Below the pieces are notes generated by a model. It ran no database searches and was not told where the DNA came from. It saw nothing but the letters and a program-made list of their open reading frames with translations. Shown here piece after piece: positions 38,210 through 46,934 of a DNA stretch of 64,000 nucleotides. Numbering within the stretch: position 1 is the first letter of the stretch; every line of letters begins with the position of its first letter. A program made the position numbers and the translations under genes. Source of the DNA: Mesorhizobium sp. INR15 (GTDB taxonomy: Bacteria; Pseudomonadota; Alphaproteobacteria; Rhizobiales; Rhizobiaceae); contig NZ_CP045496.1 in the NCBI RefSeq assembly GCF_015500075.1, positions 186,001 through 250,000 on the forward strand, read 5' to 3'.

Positions 38210-38632
38210 ATGAATGTCGGTGACGCAGCCCACCGGTCCGGCCTGCCGGCCAAGACCATCCGATACTATGAGGAGATCGGGCTGATCAGCCCCCAGCGGG
38301 CCAGCAATGGCTACCGCGACTATTCAGGCGATGACATCCACCGGCTGACGTTTCTGCGCCGCGCGCGCAACCTCGGCTTCTCCATCGATGATTGCCGCCA
38401 GTTGATGGCGCTCTATCAAGACCGCAGCCGCGCTAGCCATGACGTGCGCGAAATCGCCGCCGCGCATGTCACCGCGATCGAGGAAAAAGTGCGCGAGCTG
38501 CAGTCGATGCGCGTTACCTTGCAGAAGCTGATCCATGCCTGCCATGGCGACCACCGGCCGGATTGTCCGATCCTGGATGATATGGCGGGAGCGGTGCTAT
38601 CAGGTGATAAAGGCGCTTCGGCGCCTGCGTAG
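38210..38632 (+). CDS. cueR: MerR-family copper-responsive regulator (CueR/HmrR)
   Basis: The product is 140 residues from ATG 38210 with CGAGGAAA upstream. The MerR winged helix is plain (MNVGDAAHRSGLPAKTIRYYEEIGL). A long dimerisation helix follows, and then the metal loop with C111 and C119 in CHGDHRPDCPIL. That spacing and the CxGDxxPDCPIL form are those of Cu(I)/Ag(I)/Au(I) sensors such as CueR C112/C120. The 19-bp-spacer promoter of the copper ATPase at 29370-29400 is its most likely target in this window. Confidence 0.92.
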   Translation: MNVGDAAHRSGLPAKTIRYYEEIGLISPQRASNGYRDYSGDDIHRLTFLRRARNLGFSIDDCRQLMALYQDRSRASHDVREIAAAHVTAIEEKVRELQSMRVTLQKLIHACHGDHRPDCPILDDMAGAVLSGDKGASAPA

Positions 38633-38681
38633 GTTGGCCGACACGCGGTTTGTCAAAGGGATAATCGTCTTCTAAATACGG

Positions 38682-38696
38682 GTTCAAACCGTGAAC
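38682..38696. promoter_or_regulatory. Inverted repeat before mmcB
   Basis: GTTC-aaaccgt-GAAC is a perfect 4-7-4 dyad, 21 bp upstream of the mmcB start. mmcB is SOS-regulated in Caulobacter, but the alphaproteobacterial LexA box is a direct repeat (GTTC-N7-GTTC), which this is not. Candidate site of unknown use. Confidence 0.3.
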
Positions 38697-38717
38697 AAAA
38701 TCTGGCATGGTGTGGCC

Positions 38718-39218
38718 ATGCCAATCATTTCACCGATTCTGCAAAATCCCCTGATTGACGGCCGCCAGTCCGATCGCGCCATGCTGGTGCGGCGCGGCGT
38801 GCAGCGGCTGTTAATGCAGATGGGCGCGCATGTGCTGCCTGAACTGTCGCTGGCGACCGGCCGGCGCGCCGATCTCGTCGCGCTGACCCGCCAGGGCGAC
38901 ATCTGGATCATCGAGGTCAAATCCTCGATCGAGGACTTCCGGGTCGACCGCAAATGGCCGGACTATCGGCTCCACTCCGACCGTTTTTTCTTCGCCACCC
39001 ATCCCGGCGTGCCGCAGGAGATATTTCCGCAGGAATGCGGTTTCATTCTTTCCGACGGCTACGGCGCCGAGATCCTGCGCGACGCGCCGGAGCACCGCAT
39101 GGCGGCGGCGACGCGCAAGGCGCTGATGCTGCGGATCGCGCGGGCCGGGGCCTCGCGGCTGCTGGCGGCGGAACTCGCGGGGGTGTCGGTGCCGGCGCTG
39201 GAAGGTGAGAGCGAGTAG
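38718..39218 (+). CDS. mmcB: MmcB-family DNA repair protein
   Basis: The product is 166 residues from ATG 38718 (MPIISPILQNPLIDGRQSDRA); a GTG at 38691 would add 9. It has a PD-(D/E)xK nuclease-like core: GRRADLVALTRQGDIWIIEVKSSIEDFRVDRKWPDY, with Asp, Glu and Lys in the expected E-x-K arrangement, followed by RLHSDRFFFATHPGVP. MmcB was named in Caulobacter for resistance to mitomycin C. The direct biochemical activity is not established. It stands alone, convergent with nhaA. Confidence 0.88.
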   Translation: MPIISPILQNPLIDGRQSDRAMLVRRGVQRLLMQMGAHVLPELSLATGRRADLVALTRQGDIWIIEVKSSIEDFRVDRKWPDYRLHSDRFFFATHPGVPQEIFPQECGFILSDGYGAEILRDAPEHRMAAATRKALMLRIARAGASRLLAAELAGVSVPALEGESE

Positions 39219-39246
39219 TCTCTGGCGCTCGTACCAAAGTCGGCTT

Positions 39247-40443
39247 CTAGCTCTCGTCCACTTCCGCCCCACCTGCGGCTGGCGCCATGAGCAGCACGGC
39301 GGCGCCCAGCAAAGCAGCGATGAAGGAGCCGGCAAGTATACCGACCTTGACGGCGTCCTGCAGCCCCACGTCGCTGGCGAAAGCGAGCAGGCCGATGAAC
39401 AGGCTCATGGTGAAGCCGATGCCGCAGAGCAGCGAAATGCCGATCATGTGCAGCCAGCTGGCATTGGCCGGCAGATCGGCGAAGCCGAGCCGGATGGCAA
39501 GCGCCGAGGAACCGAACACGCCGACCAGCTTGCCCAGAACCAGCCCAGCAGCGACGCCCAGTGTCAGCGGCTCGACCAAAGCAGCCGCGCTCAGGCCGGC
39601 AAGCGAAACGCCGGCATTGGCAAAGCCGAAGATCGGGATGACGACGAAGGGGACTATCTTGTGCAGGCCATGTTCGAGCCGATGCAGCGGCGAATGGTCG
39701 AGATCATGGCCGCTGCCCGGAGAAACCTTTAGCGGAATGGTCAGCGCCAGCGCCACGCCGGCAAGCGTGGCATGGACACCCGATTTCAGCACCAGCACCC
39801 ACAGGATGGCGCCCAGCACCAGATAGGGCACCAGCGTCAGCACGCGCATGCGATTGAGCACGACAAGCAAGGCGATGACGGCGAAGGCAGCGCCAAGATA
39901 GGCGAGCGACAGGCCGCTCGTATAAAACACCGCGATGATGATGACGGCGCCAAGGTCGTCGATGATGGCGAGCGCGGTCAGGAAGATCTTCAGCGACGCC
40001 GGCACGCGGTTGCCGAGCAGCGACAGCACGCCGAGCGCGAAGGCAATGTCGGTGGCGGTCGGGATGGCCCAGCCGGACAGGGCAGCGGCGTTGTTGCGAT
40101 TGATGGCGACATAGACGAGCGCCGGAACCAGCATGCCGCCGGCGGCGGCGATGCCGGGCAGGACGCGGCGCGGCCATGTCGACAGCTGGCCGTCCAGAAC
40201 CTCGCGCTTGATCTCCAGGCCGACGAGCAGGAAGAAAATGGCCATCAGGCCGTCATTGACCCAGTGCGAGACGCTGAGCGGGCCGACATAGGCGTGCAGG
40301 GCGGCGAAGTAGGTTTCCGCCAGGGGCGAGTTGGCGACGATCAGCGCCAGCGCCGCAGCCACCATCAGGATGATGCCGCCGGCCGCCTCGCCATCAAGGA
40401 ATTCGCGGAAGATGGAAACCGGCCGCTGCTTGGTGTCCTGCAT
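39247..40443 (-). CDS. nhaA: Na+/H+ antiporter NhaA
   Basis: The product is 398 residues from ATG 40443 with GGGGGCG 4 nt upstream. Twelve-helix inner-membrane antiporter exchanging 2 H+ for 1 Na+. The ion-site aspartates are in TALAIIDDLGAVIIIAVFY, the counterparts of D163/D164 in Escherichia coli. The N-terminal FLDGEAAGGIILMVAAALALIVANS and the ATDIAFALGVLSLLG unwound-helix region are typical. It supports pH and sodium homeostasis. It is monocistronic and next to the acid/redox regulators actS/actR, though transcribed separately. Confidence 0.97.
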   Translation of the reverse strand: MQDTKQRPVSIFREFLDGEAAGGIILMVAAALALIVANSPLAETYFAALHAYVGPLSVSHWVNDGLMAIFFLLVGLEIKREVLDGQLSTWPRRVLPGIAAAGGMLVPALVYVAINRNNAAALSGWAIPTATDIAFALGVLSLLGNRVPASLKIFLTALAIIDDLGAVIIIAVFYTSGLSLAYLGAAFAVIALLVVLNRMRVLTLVPYLVLGAILWVLVLKSGVHATLAGVALALTIPLKVSPGSGHDLDHSPLHRLEHGLHKIVPFVVIPIFGFANAGVSLAGLSAAALVEPLTLGVAAGLVLGKLVGVFGSSALAIRLGFADLPANASWLHMIGISLLCGIGFTMSLFIGLLAFASDVGLQDAVKVGILAGSFIAALLGAAVLLMAPAAGGAEVDES

Positions 40444-40517
40444 ATCGCCCCCGTCATATCGCCTGCCGGCCAGCGTCATTCGCAACTAGAGCAAATTCAG
40501 CCTACCGGACAAGAATC

Positions 40518-41081
40518 TCAGCGCGGCGCGCGCTTGGCCAGTATCCGCTGCAAGGTGCGGCGATGCATGTTGAGGCGGCGCGCGGTCTCCGACACGTTGC
40601 GGTCGCACATTTCATAGACGCGCTGGATGTGTTCCCAGCGCACGCGGTCGGCCGACATCGGATTTTCCGGCGGCGCGGCGCGCTCGCCGGCGGTGCGGGT
40701 CAGCGCGGCGAAGATATCGTCGGCGTCGGCCGGCTTGGAGAGATAGTCGACGGCGCCGAGCTTCACCGCCGTCACCGCGGTGGCGATGTTGCCATAGCCG
40801 GTCAGGATGATGGTGCGGGAGTCGTCGCGCTTTTCGCGGATCGCCGCGACGACGTCGAGACCATTGCCGTCGCCGAGCCGCATGTCGACCACGGCATAGG
40901 CGGGCGGATTGCTGCGCGCCTTGGCAACCGCCTCCTCGACGCTCTCCGCCGTCTCGACGACGAAGCCCCTGGTTTCCATGGCCCGGGCAAGGCGCGTGAG
41001 GAACGGCTTGTCGTCATCGACGAGCAGCAGCGAGGTGTCCTCGCCTTCAACCATTGCGCCAATCGGTTCGTCGCCTGTCAT
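40518..41081 (-). CDS. actR: Redox/acid response regulator ActR (RegA family)
   Basis: The product is 187 residues from ATG 41081. The receiver domain (about 17-130) has the acidic pocket LLLVDDD, phospho-acceptor D66 (VVDMRLGDGNG) and the conserved Lys in YLSKPADADD. A short Pro-rich linker (RAAPPENP) joins a Fis-type helix-turn-helix, ending NVSETARRLNMHRRTLQRILAKR, which is nearly invariant in RegA/PrrA/ActR proteins. It controls redox-, CO2-, N2-fixation- and acid-tolerance genes in relatives. It lies 62 nt downstream of its partner kinase gene. Confidence 0.95.
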   Translation of the reverse strand: MTGDEPIGAMVEGEDTSLLLVDDDKPFLTRLARAMETRGFVVETAESVEEAVAKARSNPPAYAVVDMRLGDGNGLDVVAAIREKRDDSRTIILTGYGNIATAVTAVKLGAVDYLSKPADADDIFAALTRTAGERAAPPENPMSADRVRWEHIQRVYEMCDRNVSETARRLNMHRRTLQRILAKRAPR

Positions 41082-41143
41082 CGTTTCTATGTCCTGCTGC
41101 CTTAATTTTACGCAGATATAGGCCTGCGGCGCCATTGTCCAAT

Positions 41144-42475
41144 TTACGCAGTGTCAAACATCGTGACGGCTGTGAGTTCCGGATTCAGGAAAACGCCGCG
41201 CGGCCACGAAATCTGCACCACGGCGCCCTCGCCCAGCCCGCTCGAATTGCGGAAATCGAGGCTGGCGCCGGAGCGTTCGAGCAAGGTCTTGGCGATGAAC
41301 AGGCCAAGGCCGAGGCCGCCGCCGGCCTCGTTGCCCTGGCGCGTCGACATGTAAGGCTCGCCGATGCGGTCGATGATCTCGGCTGGAAAGCCAGGTCCAT
41401 CATCGATGATCGAGAAGGTAACGACGGCCTCGTCCCAGCTCCAGCGCACGGTGACACTCTTGCGCGCGAAGTCGACGGCGTTCTCGACCAGGTTGCCGAG
41501 GCCGTAGATGACACCCGGGTTGCGGCGCCCAACCGGTTCGGGGCCGATGCGCTCGCCTGGCCGCAGCTTGATCGAAATGCCGAAGTCACGATGCGGGGCG
41601 GTAACCTCCTCGACCAGCGAGGTCAGCGGCAGGCGGGACAGATGCGCCTCACCCTCCGACGACAGGCTGGTCAGGCGCTTGAGGATCTCGCGGCAGCGTT
41701 CGCTCTGCGAGCGCAGTAACTTCACGTCTTCCCCGTATTTGGGATCGTTGCCGAGTGCCTTTTCCATCTCCTTGGCGACCAGCGTGATGGTGGCGAGCGG
41801 CGTGCCCAGCTCATGCGCGGCGGCAGCCGCCAGACCGTCCAGCGCCGACAGATGCTGCTCGCGCTGCAGCACCAGTTCAGTGGCGGCCAGCGCATTGGCC
41901 AGCAGCCGCGCCTCGGCAGCCACGCGGAAGGCGTACATCGCGGTGAAGGCGATCGAGGACAACACCGCCATCCACATGCCGGCGACATAGATGAACGGCA
42001 TGGCCAGCGGCGCCCCTTCATACCAGGGCAAAGGCAAGTGCAGGAAAACCAGCAGGGTTGCCGCCGACATGACCAGCCCGCCGAGAATGGCGGTGAGGCG
42101 CAAGGGCAGCGATGTCGCCGAGATGACGACCGGCACGGTCATCAGCAGCGAGAACGGATTGGTGAGGCCGCCGGTCATGTAGAGCAGGCCAGCCAGTTGC
42201 AGGCTGTCGAAGATCAGGATGCCGAAAGCCGCCAATGGCGTGAGCCGGTGCGCCGCCGGAAACCGGAAGGCGAGGAACAGGTTCATCCAGGCCGAGCAGG
42301 CAATCAGCGCGAAGCAGAGGCTGACCGGCAGCGGGAATTTCAAACCATAGGCGACGACGAGCACCGTCAGGCTCTGGCCGACGATGGCCAGCCAGCGCAG
42401 GCGGATCAGCGTGTTGAGGCGCAGCCGCTGGCTTTGCTGGAAATCAGGTGAACGCAGAACGTTGATCATGGTCAT
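41144..42475 (-). CDS. actS: Redox sensor histidine kinase ActS (RegB family)
   Basis: The product has 443 residues. Six membrane helices (about 25-185) include the ubiquinone-binding GGLTNPF motif at 102-108. The H-box AAAAAHELGTPLATI has phospho-His221, and C261 in SERCREIL is the redox-active cysteine equivalent to Cys265 of RegB. The ATPase has the N-box LGNLVENAVDFA, DDGPGFP and GGGLGLGLFIAKTLLERSG. It senses quinone pool and redox state and phosphorylates ActR. Every signature residue is present. Confidence 0.96.
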   Translation of the reverse strand: MTMINVLRSPDFQQSQRLRLNTLIRLRWLAIVGQSLTVLVVAYGLKFPLPVSLCFALIACSAWMNLFLAFRFPAAHRLTPLAAFGILIFDSLQLAGLLYMTGGLTNPFSLLMTVPVVISATSLPLRLTAILGGLVMSAATLLVFLHLPLPWYEGAPLAMPFIYVAGMWMAVLSSIAFTAMYAFRVAAEARLLANALAATELVLQREQHLSALDGLAAAAAHELGTPLATITLVAKEMEKALGNDPKYGEDVKLLRSQSERCREILKRLTSLSSEGEAHLSRLPLTSLVEEVTAPHRDFGISIKLRPGERIGPEPVGRRNPGVIYGLGNLVENAVDFARKSVTVRWSWDEAVVTFSIIDDGPGFPAEIIDRIGEPYMSTRQGNEAGGGLGLGLFIAKTLLERSGASLDFRNSSGLGEGAVVQISWPRGVFLNPELTAVTMFDTA

Positions 42476-42501
42476 GGATTACAGGCGCAAGGCGGCAAGC
42501 G

Positions 42502-44964
42502 CTAGGTGCCGCGCGGTTTGGCGCGGCTGGTGGCCGTCGCCAGAAGCGGATTTTCCGGCCAGACATGGCGCGGATAGCGTCCGCGCATGTCGGTACGCAC
42601 ATCGGCCCAGGACCCGCGCCAGAAACCGGGGAGGTCGCGCGTCGTCTGGATCGGCCGGTGCGCGGGCGACAGCAATTCGAGCGTCAGCGGTACCGTGCCA
42701 CCAGCAATCGAAGGATGCTGGTCGAGGCCGAAAAGCTCCTGCACGCGAACCGCCAGCACCGGCCATTCGCCCTCATAACGGATCGGCACACGGCTGCCGG
42801 ACGGCGCTTCGAAATGGGTCGGCGACAGGGCATCGATCCGCCGTTGCAAATCATGCGGCACAAGGGCGGTGAGAGCGGAAGACAGGATACCTGAATTGAT
42901 CGTGGCGAAGGACGCCGCGCCGCTCAGGAAGGGCAAGAGCCAGTCATCGAGACGCTCGGTGAGCGCTGCGTCAGACATATCGGGCCAAGGCGCACCAAGG
43001 CCACGATGCAGCCAAGACAGGCGCTGGCGCAGCATCTCCGCCTCCTTGCTCCATGGCAGCAGCGACAGCCCGTGCTGGCGCAAAGCGTCGAGAATGGCGC
43101 GATCGGCGTCAGCGCCGGTTGGCGCCGGCAGCATGCGTTCGGACAAGGTGATGGCGCCGAGGCGCACGGTTTCGCGCACCCGGACCGCGCGCTTGTCGCG
43201 GTCGAAGCTCGTTTCGCGCCGCGTCTCGATCCTGTCCGCGAGCACTGTGCGAATATCATCCTCACCAATGGCAGCCGCCGCCGTGATGCGTGCATTCTGC
43301 GCCTTGCCCTGCAGATCGGCGACGACGAGCCAGGCCTCGCCCGCCAGCGGGTCAGCGGCGTCGACCATGGCGCCCGAGCCGTTAGCCAGCACGAACCGGC
43401 CCCGCTCGCCCCGCGCCCTGGCGACGCGATCCGGCCAGGCATGGATCAGCAGACCGCCCGCCGAAGACCGTTCACCCGTCTTCGAACCGCCAGCCTGTTT
43501 CGCCAGCCGCTCGGCCAGTTGCCGCGCAGCGGTGGCGCGCGGCGCTCTGTCAGTGCGAAACCGCATCAGCCTGCGCTCAAGGTCGGCGCCATCGCCGCCC
43601 AGGCCGCGCTCGGTCAGCAGCACGGCCAGCATGGCCGCTTCCTGCGCCTCACCTGTCTTCGCCGCCTCGGCGACCATGTGAGCGAGCCGCACCGGCAGCG
43701 CGAGCTTGCGCATCGCCATGCCGGATCCAGTCAGGCGCCCCGCCTCGTCGACGGCGTCGAGCGCCCGCAAAAGTGTCCTCGCCTCGTTGAGCGCCGGGGC
43801 CGGCGGCGGATCGAGGAAGGCGAGGCTCGTCGGGTCAGCGACGCCGAACGCGGCGCAGTCGAGCATCAATCCGGACAGATCGGCTTCGAGGATCTCCGGC
43901 GGCGTGAAGGCGGGCAGCGCCGCCGTCTGCTCGGCTCGCCACAGCCGGATGGCAACACCCGGTTGCGTGCGCCCCGCGCGGCCGGCGCGCTGGTCCGCCG
44001 AGGCCTTGCTGACGCGCACGGTTTCCAACCGCGTCAGGCCGCTGGCCGGCTCATAGCGCGGCAGGCGCGACAGGCCGGAATCGATGACGACGCGCACGCC
44101 ATCTATGGTAATCGATGTCTCGGCGATCGATGTCGCCAGCACCACCTTACGGCGGCCCCCAGGGGCCGGCTTGATCGCGGCATCCTGCGCCTTGCCATCC
44201 AGCATGCCGTAGAGCGGCACGATGTCGGTGTCGCCGCCGACCTTGCCCGTCAGACGTTCGGCGGTGCGTTCGATCTCGCGCTGGCCAGGCAGGAAGGCAA
44301 GCACGCTGCCGCTCTCGTCGGCAAGGGCAGAGCGGATCGCCTTGGCCATGGCGTCCTCTACCGGAATGCCGGCAGGCCGCTCGTCATACCTAATGTCGAC
44401 AGGGAAGGCGCGGCCTTCGCTTTCAATCACCGGAGCATTTTCCAGAAGCCGGGATACACGCGCGCCATCGAGCGTCGCCGACATGACGACAAGCCGGAGG
44501 TCGGGCCTCAGCGCGCCCTGCACGTCAAGCGCCAGTGCCAGGCCGAAATCACCGTCCAGCGAACGCTCGTGGAATTCGTCGAAAATCACCGAGGAAATCC
44601 CAGGCAGCTCGGGATCATCGAGGATCATCCGCGCCAGCACGCCTTCGGTGACGACGAGAATTCTTGTCCTTGCCGAAGTGCGGTTCTCCATGCGCATGGC
44701 ATAGCCGACGGTCGCGCCAGGCTCCTCGCCAAGCAGTTCGGCCATGCGGCGGGCAGCAGCACGGGCGGCGAGCCGGCGCGGCTCGAGCAGAACGATCTTG
44801 CCGGTGCCAAGCCATGCGGCATCGAGTAGCGCCAACGGCACCAGCGTCGTCTTGCCGGCGCCGGGCGGCGCCACCAGCACGGCGCTGTTGCCGCGCTCCA
44901 GCGCTTCAACAAGCGCCGGCAGCACGACGGAGACCGGAAGCTCCGGTAGGGATTTCGTGGTCAT
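42502..44964 (-). CDS. hrpB: ATP-dependent helicase HrpB
   Basis: This 820-residue DExH-box helicase has Walker A APPGAGKTT (about 32-40), the DEFHERSLDGDFG motif II (129-132 for DEFH), VMSATLDGARV (motif III) and TSIAETSITIDGV...QRAGRAGRTQPGVAIRLW (motifs V and VI). The HrpB C-terminal domain completes it (IRYEGEWPVLAVRVQELFGL and SPAHRPIQTTRDLPGFWRGSWADVR). The family is widespread, but its biological role is poorly defined; RNA remodelling is assumed. It ends 27 nt before actS and could share its transcript. Confidence 0.95.
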   Translation of the reverse strand: MTTKSLPELPVSVVLPALVEALERGNSAVLVAPPGAGKTTLVPLALLDAAWLGTGKIVLLEPRRLAARAAARRMAELLGEEPGATVGYAMRMENRTSARTRILVVTEGVLARMILDDPELPGISSVIFDEFHERSLDGDFGLALALDVQGALRPDLRLVVMSATLDGARVSRLLENAPVIESEGRAFPVDIRYDERPAGIPVEDAMAKAIRSALADESGSVLAFLPGQREIERTAERLTGKVGGDTDIVPLYGMLDGKAQDAAIKPAPGGRRKVVLATSIAETSITIDGVRVVIDSGLSRLPRYEPASGLTRLETVRVSKASADQRAGRAGRTQPGVAIRLWRAEQTAALPAFTPPEILEADLSGLMLDCAAFGVADPTSLAFLDPPPAPALNEARTLLRALDAVDEAGRLTGSGMAMRKLALPVRLAHMVAEAAKTGEAQEAAMLAVLLTERGLGGDGADLERRLMRFRTDRAPRATAARQLAERLAKQAGGSKTGERSSAGGLLIHAWPDRVARARGERGRFVLANGSGAMVDAADPLAGEAWLVVADLQGKAQNARITAAAAIGEDDIRTVLADRIETRRETSFDRDKRAVRVRETVRLGAITLSERMLPAPTGADADRAILDALRQHGLSLLPWSKEAEMLRQRLSWLHRGLGAPWPDMSDAALTERLDDWLLPFLSGAASFATINSGILSSALTALVPHDLQRRIDALSPTHFEAPSGSRVPIRYEGEWPVLAVRVQELFGLDQHPSIAGGTVPLTLELLSPAHRPIQTTRDLPGFWRGSWADVRTDMRGRYPRHVWPENPLLATATSRAKPRGT

Positions 44965-45053
44965 CGTCTCGAGAATACGCTCATTCGATCGCGGTTGGCC
45001 CGCACCGTCCGCATATCAGCGGTGGCGGTCGCCGCGCAACTTTATGGGTCGGA

Positions 45054-45944
45054 TCAGAGCCGGGTCCGGGAGAACGGGTTCCAGCGCACCGTGCCCAGCC
45101 TCGCCTCCTCGCGCACCATGGTCAGCAGGCCGGAACCACCGACGACCGCGAGGCCGACCAGTGACAGCCAGTCCGGATATTCCTGGAAGAACAGCGCGCC
45201 CAAAATCACCGCCCAGATGATCTGCGAATAGTGCGTCGGCGCGATCCGGTTGGCAGGTGCGTATTTGACGGCCAGAAGCTGCAGCAGCTGGCCGCAAGCG
45301 GTGAAGGCGCCGGCCACAACCAGCCAGATCAGCTGCTTGCCGTCCGGCAAGGTGAACGAGGTCGCCGCGGCCCCAACTCCATTGAAGAGCAGACCATAGC
45401 CGATCAGAACGCCGAGCATCGTCGTTCGCTTTTCCTGCTGCGCCAGCGAGCGCATCAGGATGACGCTGGCCGCGGCCAGGAAGGCGATGGTGAAGGCCGC
45501 GAGGTGGCCAAGATGCAACTCGCGAAAGCCCGGCCGCACCACAAGCATGACACCGGCAAAACCGGCAACCACCGCCAGCCAGCGCCACGGGCCTACGTGC
45601 TCCTTCAGGATCACGGTCGAGAGGATGGTGACGAACAGCGGCGCCAGGAAGATCAGCGCATAGACTTCCGCCAGCGGAATGGTGGTGAAGGCGTAGACGC
45701 TGAGCACGCCGGACGCGATGCCGGCCCAGGCGCGGGCTTGCACGGCCCAAGGCCGCTTGGTGCGCCAGAAATCACGCCAGCGCTCGTCGGCCGGCCTGGT
45801 GAACAAGAGAAAAAAGCCGGCAAACAGGGTCGAGAAAAAACCGATCTCGAATACGGTGAACTGCCCGCCCAGGCTTTTGACAACGGCATCGCTGCACGAA
45901 TAGCTTGCGTAGGCGATGAGGGCGAGCAGGATTCCGTTCGTCAC
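45054..45944 (-). CDS. DMT (EamA) family transporter, GTG start
   Basis: About 296 residues run from GTG 45944 (MTNGILLALIAYASYSCSDA) with GGAAATGGAAAA upstream; longer readings would overlap the divergent PIG-L gene. Ten transmembrane helices form two EamA repeats (GILLALIAYASYSCSDAVVKSL; then HLAAFTIAFLAAASVILMRSLAQQ), with the AEVYALIFLAPLFVTILSTVILKE block ending repeat 1. Likely a metabolite exporter; substrate unknown. Its start is about 30 bp from the oppositely transcribed deacetylase start, so the two share one short promoter region. Confidence 0.88.
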   Translation of the reverse strand: MTNGILLALIAYASYSCSDAVVKSLGGQFTVFEIGFFSTLFAGFFLLFTRPADERWRDFWRTKRPWAVQARAWAGIASGVLSVYAFTTIPLAEVYALIFLAPLFVTILSTVILKEHVGPWRWLAVVAGFAGVMLVVRPGFRELHLGHLAAFTIAFLAAASVILMRSLAQQEKRTTMLGVLIGYGLLFNGVGAAATSFTLPDGKQLIWLVVAGAFTACGQLLQLLAVKYAPANRIAPTHYSQIIWAVILGALFFQEYPDWLSLVGLAVVGGSGLLTMVREEARLGTVRWNPFSRTRL

Positions 45945-45972
45945 GTTTTTCCATTTCCGGGAGAGAGTCACT

Positions 45973-46662
45973 TTGAAAATCTTGGCGCTCGGTGCGCATC
46001 CGGACGACATCGAGATCTTCATGTTCGGTACGATGGCCGCCTATGCGGCGCAAGGCGCAGAGCTCATTTTTGCCATAGCCACGGATGGGGCCAAGGGCGG
46101 GCACGGCGATCCCGGCGCGCTCGCCCGTGTGCGCCGTGGGGAAGCAACGGCGGCAGCGGGACTGCTCGGCGCAACACCGCGCTTCCTCGATTTTCCCGAT
46201 GGCGCACTGGTTGCCGATGCCGCGCTGGTCGCCACCTTGAAGGCTCTCATCAAGGAGACGAGGCCGGACCTGGCGATCACCCATGCGCCGAACGACTATC
46301 ACGGCGACCACCGTGCGCTGTCGGATGGCGTGCGCATCGCGGCGTCCTTCGCTGTCCCGGTTCTGCATGCCGACACGATGGGCGGCACCGGCTTCTCGCC
46401 AACCCACTATGTCGATATTTCGGCGCATTCGGAAATCAAGGCAAAGGCGATCCGTGCGCATCAGTCGCAAGACCCCGAGCACTTCGTCGATGGTGCGCGG
46501 ACGCAGAACCTGTTTCGGGCCGGCCAGTGCAATGGCGCCGCCGGCGCGCTCGCCGAAGCGTTCCGCTTCGAGCCGACGTTCCCCTTCGCCGACATCCGTG
46601 CGCTGTTGCCGCCGGCGCCGGCGATCCGGCCCGTTGTCGTGAGCACGAAACGGATCGGCTGA
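45973..46662 (+). CDS. PIG-L family deacetylase, TTG start
   Basis: The product is 229 residues from TTG 45973, placed by a GGGAGAGAG 5-6 nt upstream; this puts the family start KILALGAHPDDIE at the N-terminus. The zinc site is made by AHPDD and the later HGDHRALSDGV. The family removes N-acetyl groups from GlcNAc-type sugars (GlcNAc-PI, mycothiol or bacillithiol precursors, antibiotics). The substrate here is unknown and no thiol-biosynthesis gene is near. It is divergent from the DMT transporter, which could export its product or a related compound. Confidence 0.88.
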   Translation: MKILALGAHPDDIEIFMFGTMAAYAAQGAELIFAIATDGAKGGHGDPGALARVRRGEATAAAGLLGATPRFLDFPDGALVADAALVATLKALIKETRPDLAITHAPNDYHGDHRALSDGVRIAASFAVPVLHADTMGGTGFSPTHYVDISAHSEIKAKAIRAHQSQDPEHFVDGARTQNLFRAGQCNGAAGALAEAFRFEPTFPFADIRALLPPAPAIRPVVVSTKRIG

Positions 46663-46687
46663 GGCTGTAGCCGCTTCGGACGGCATA

Positions 46688-46710
46688 AAAGCCGGTCAGG
46701 CGGCTTTCTC
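46688..46710 (+). terminator. Terminator-like hairpin after the PIG-L gene
   Basis: AAAGCCG-gtcagg-CGGCTTT followed by CTC is a perfect 7-bp stem, 25 bp after the stop codon. The T-run is only three bases, so it is a weak intrinsic terminator. Confidence 0.5.
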
Positions 46711-46794
46711 CGGCGAGCCGTGGCGCGCACTTTTTCCAACGTTTTCAGAGACCGGTGCGGACATGTTGCGGCGCAGCAACGAATTCGCTTGCCT

Positions 46795-46834
46795 TGTTTA
46801 GTAAAAATTGCATCACTAAACAAATTACTAAACA
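46795..46834. promoter_or_regulatory. Operator with three ACTAAAC heptamers
   Basis: TGTTTAGTAA (46795-46804) and TTACTAAACA (46825-46834) are perfect 10-bp inverted copies. A third ACTAAAC (46815-46821) lies between them, 12 bp before the last one in the same orientation. The array stands 100-140 bp upstream of the binding-protein gene, inside an unusually A/T-rich stretch. It looks like a multi-site operator for a sugar or polyol repressor encoded outside this window. Confidence 0.55.
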
Positions 46835-46934
46835 TCTGCCGCGCCCTGGCGCCGCCATGTTTGGGCCCCTGAGGAGAGGGGTTTAGGGCTCTTGAAACCG
46901 TCATCCGGGCGCGTTTCGCAAATGGGAGGAAGGC

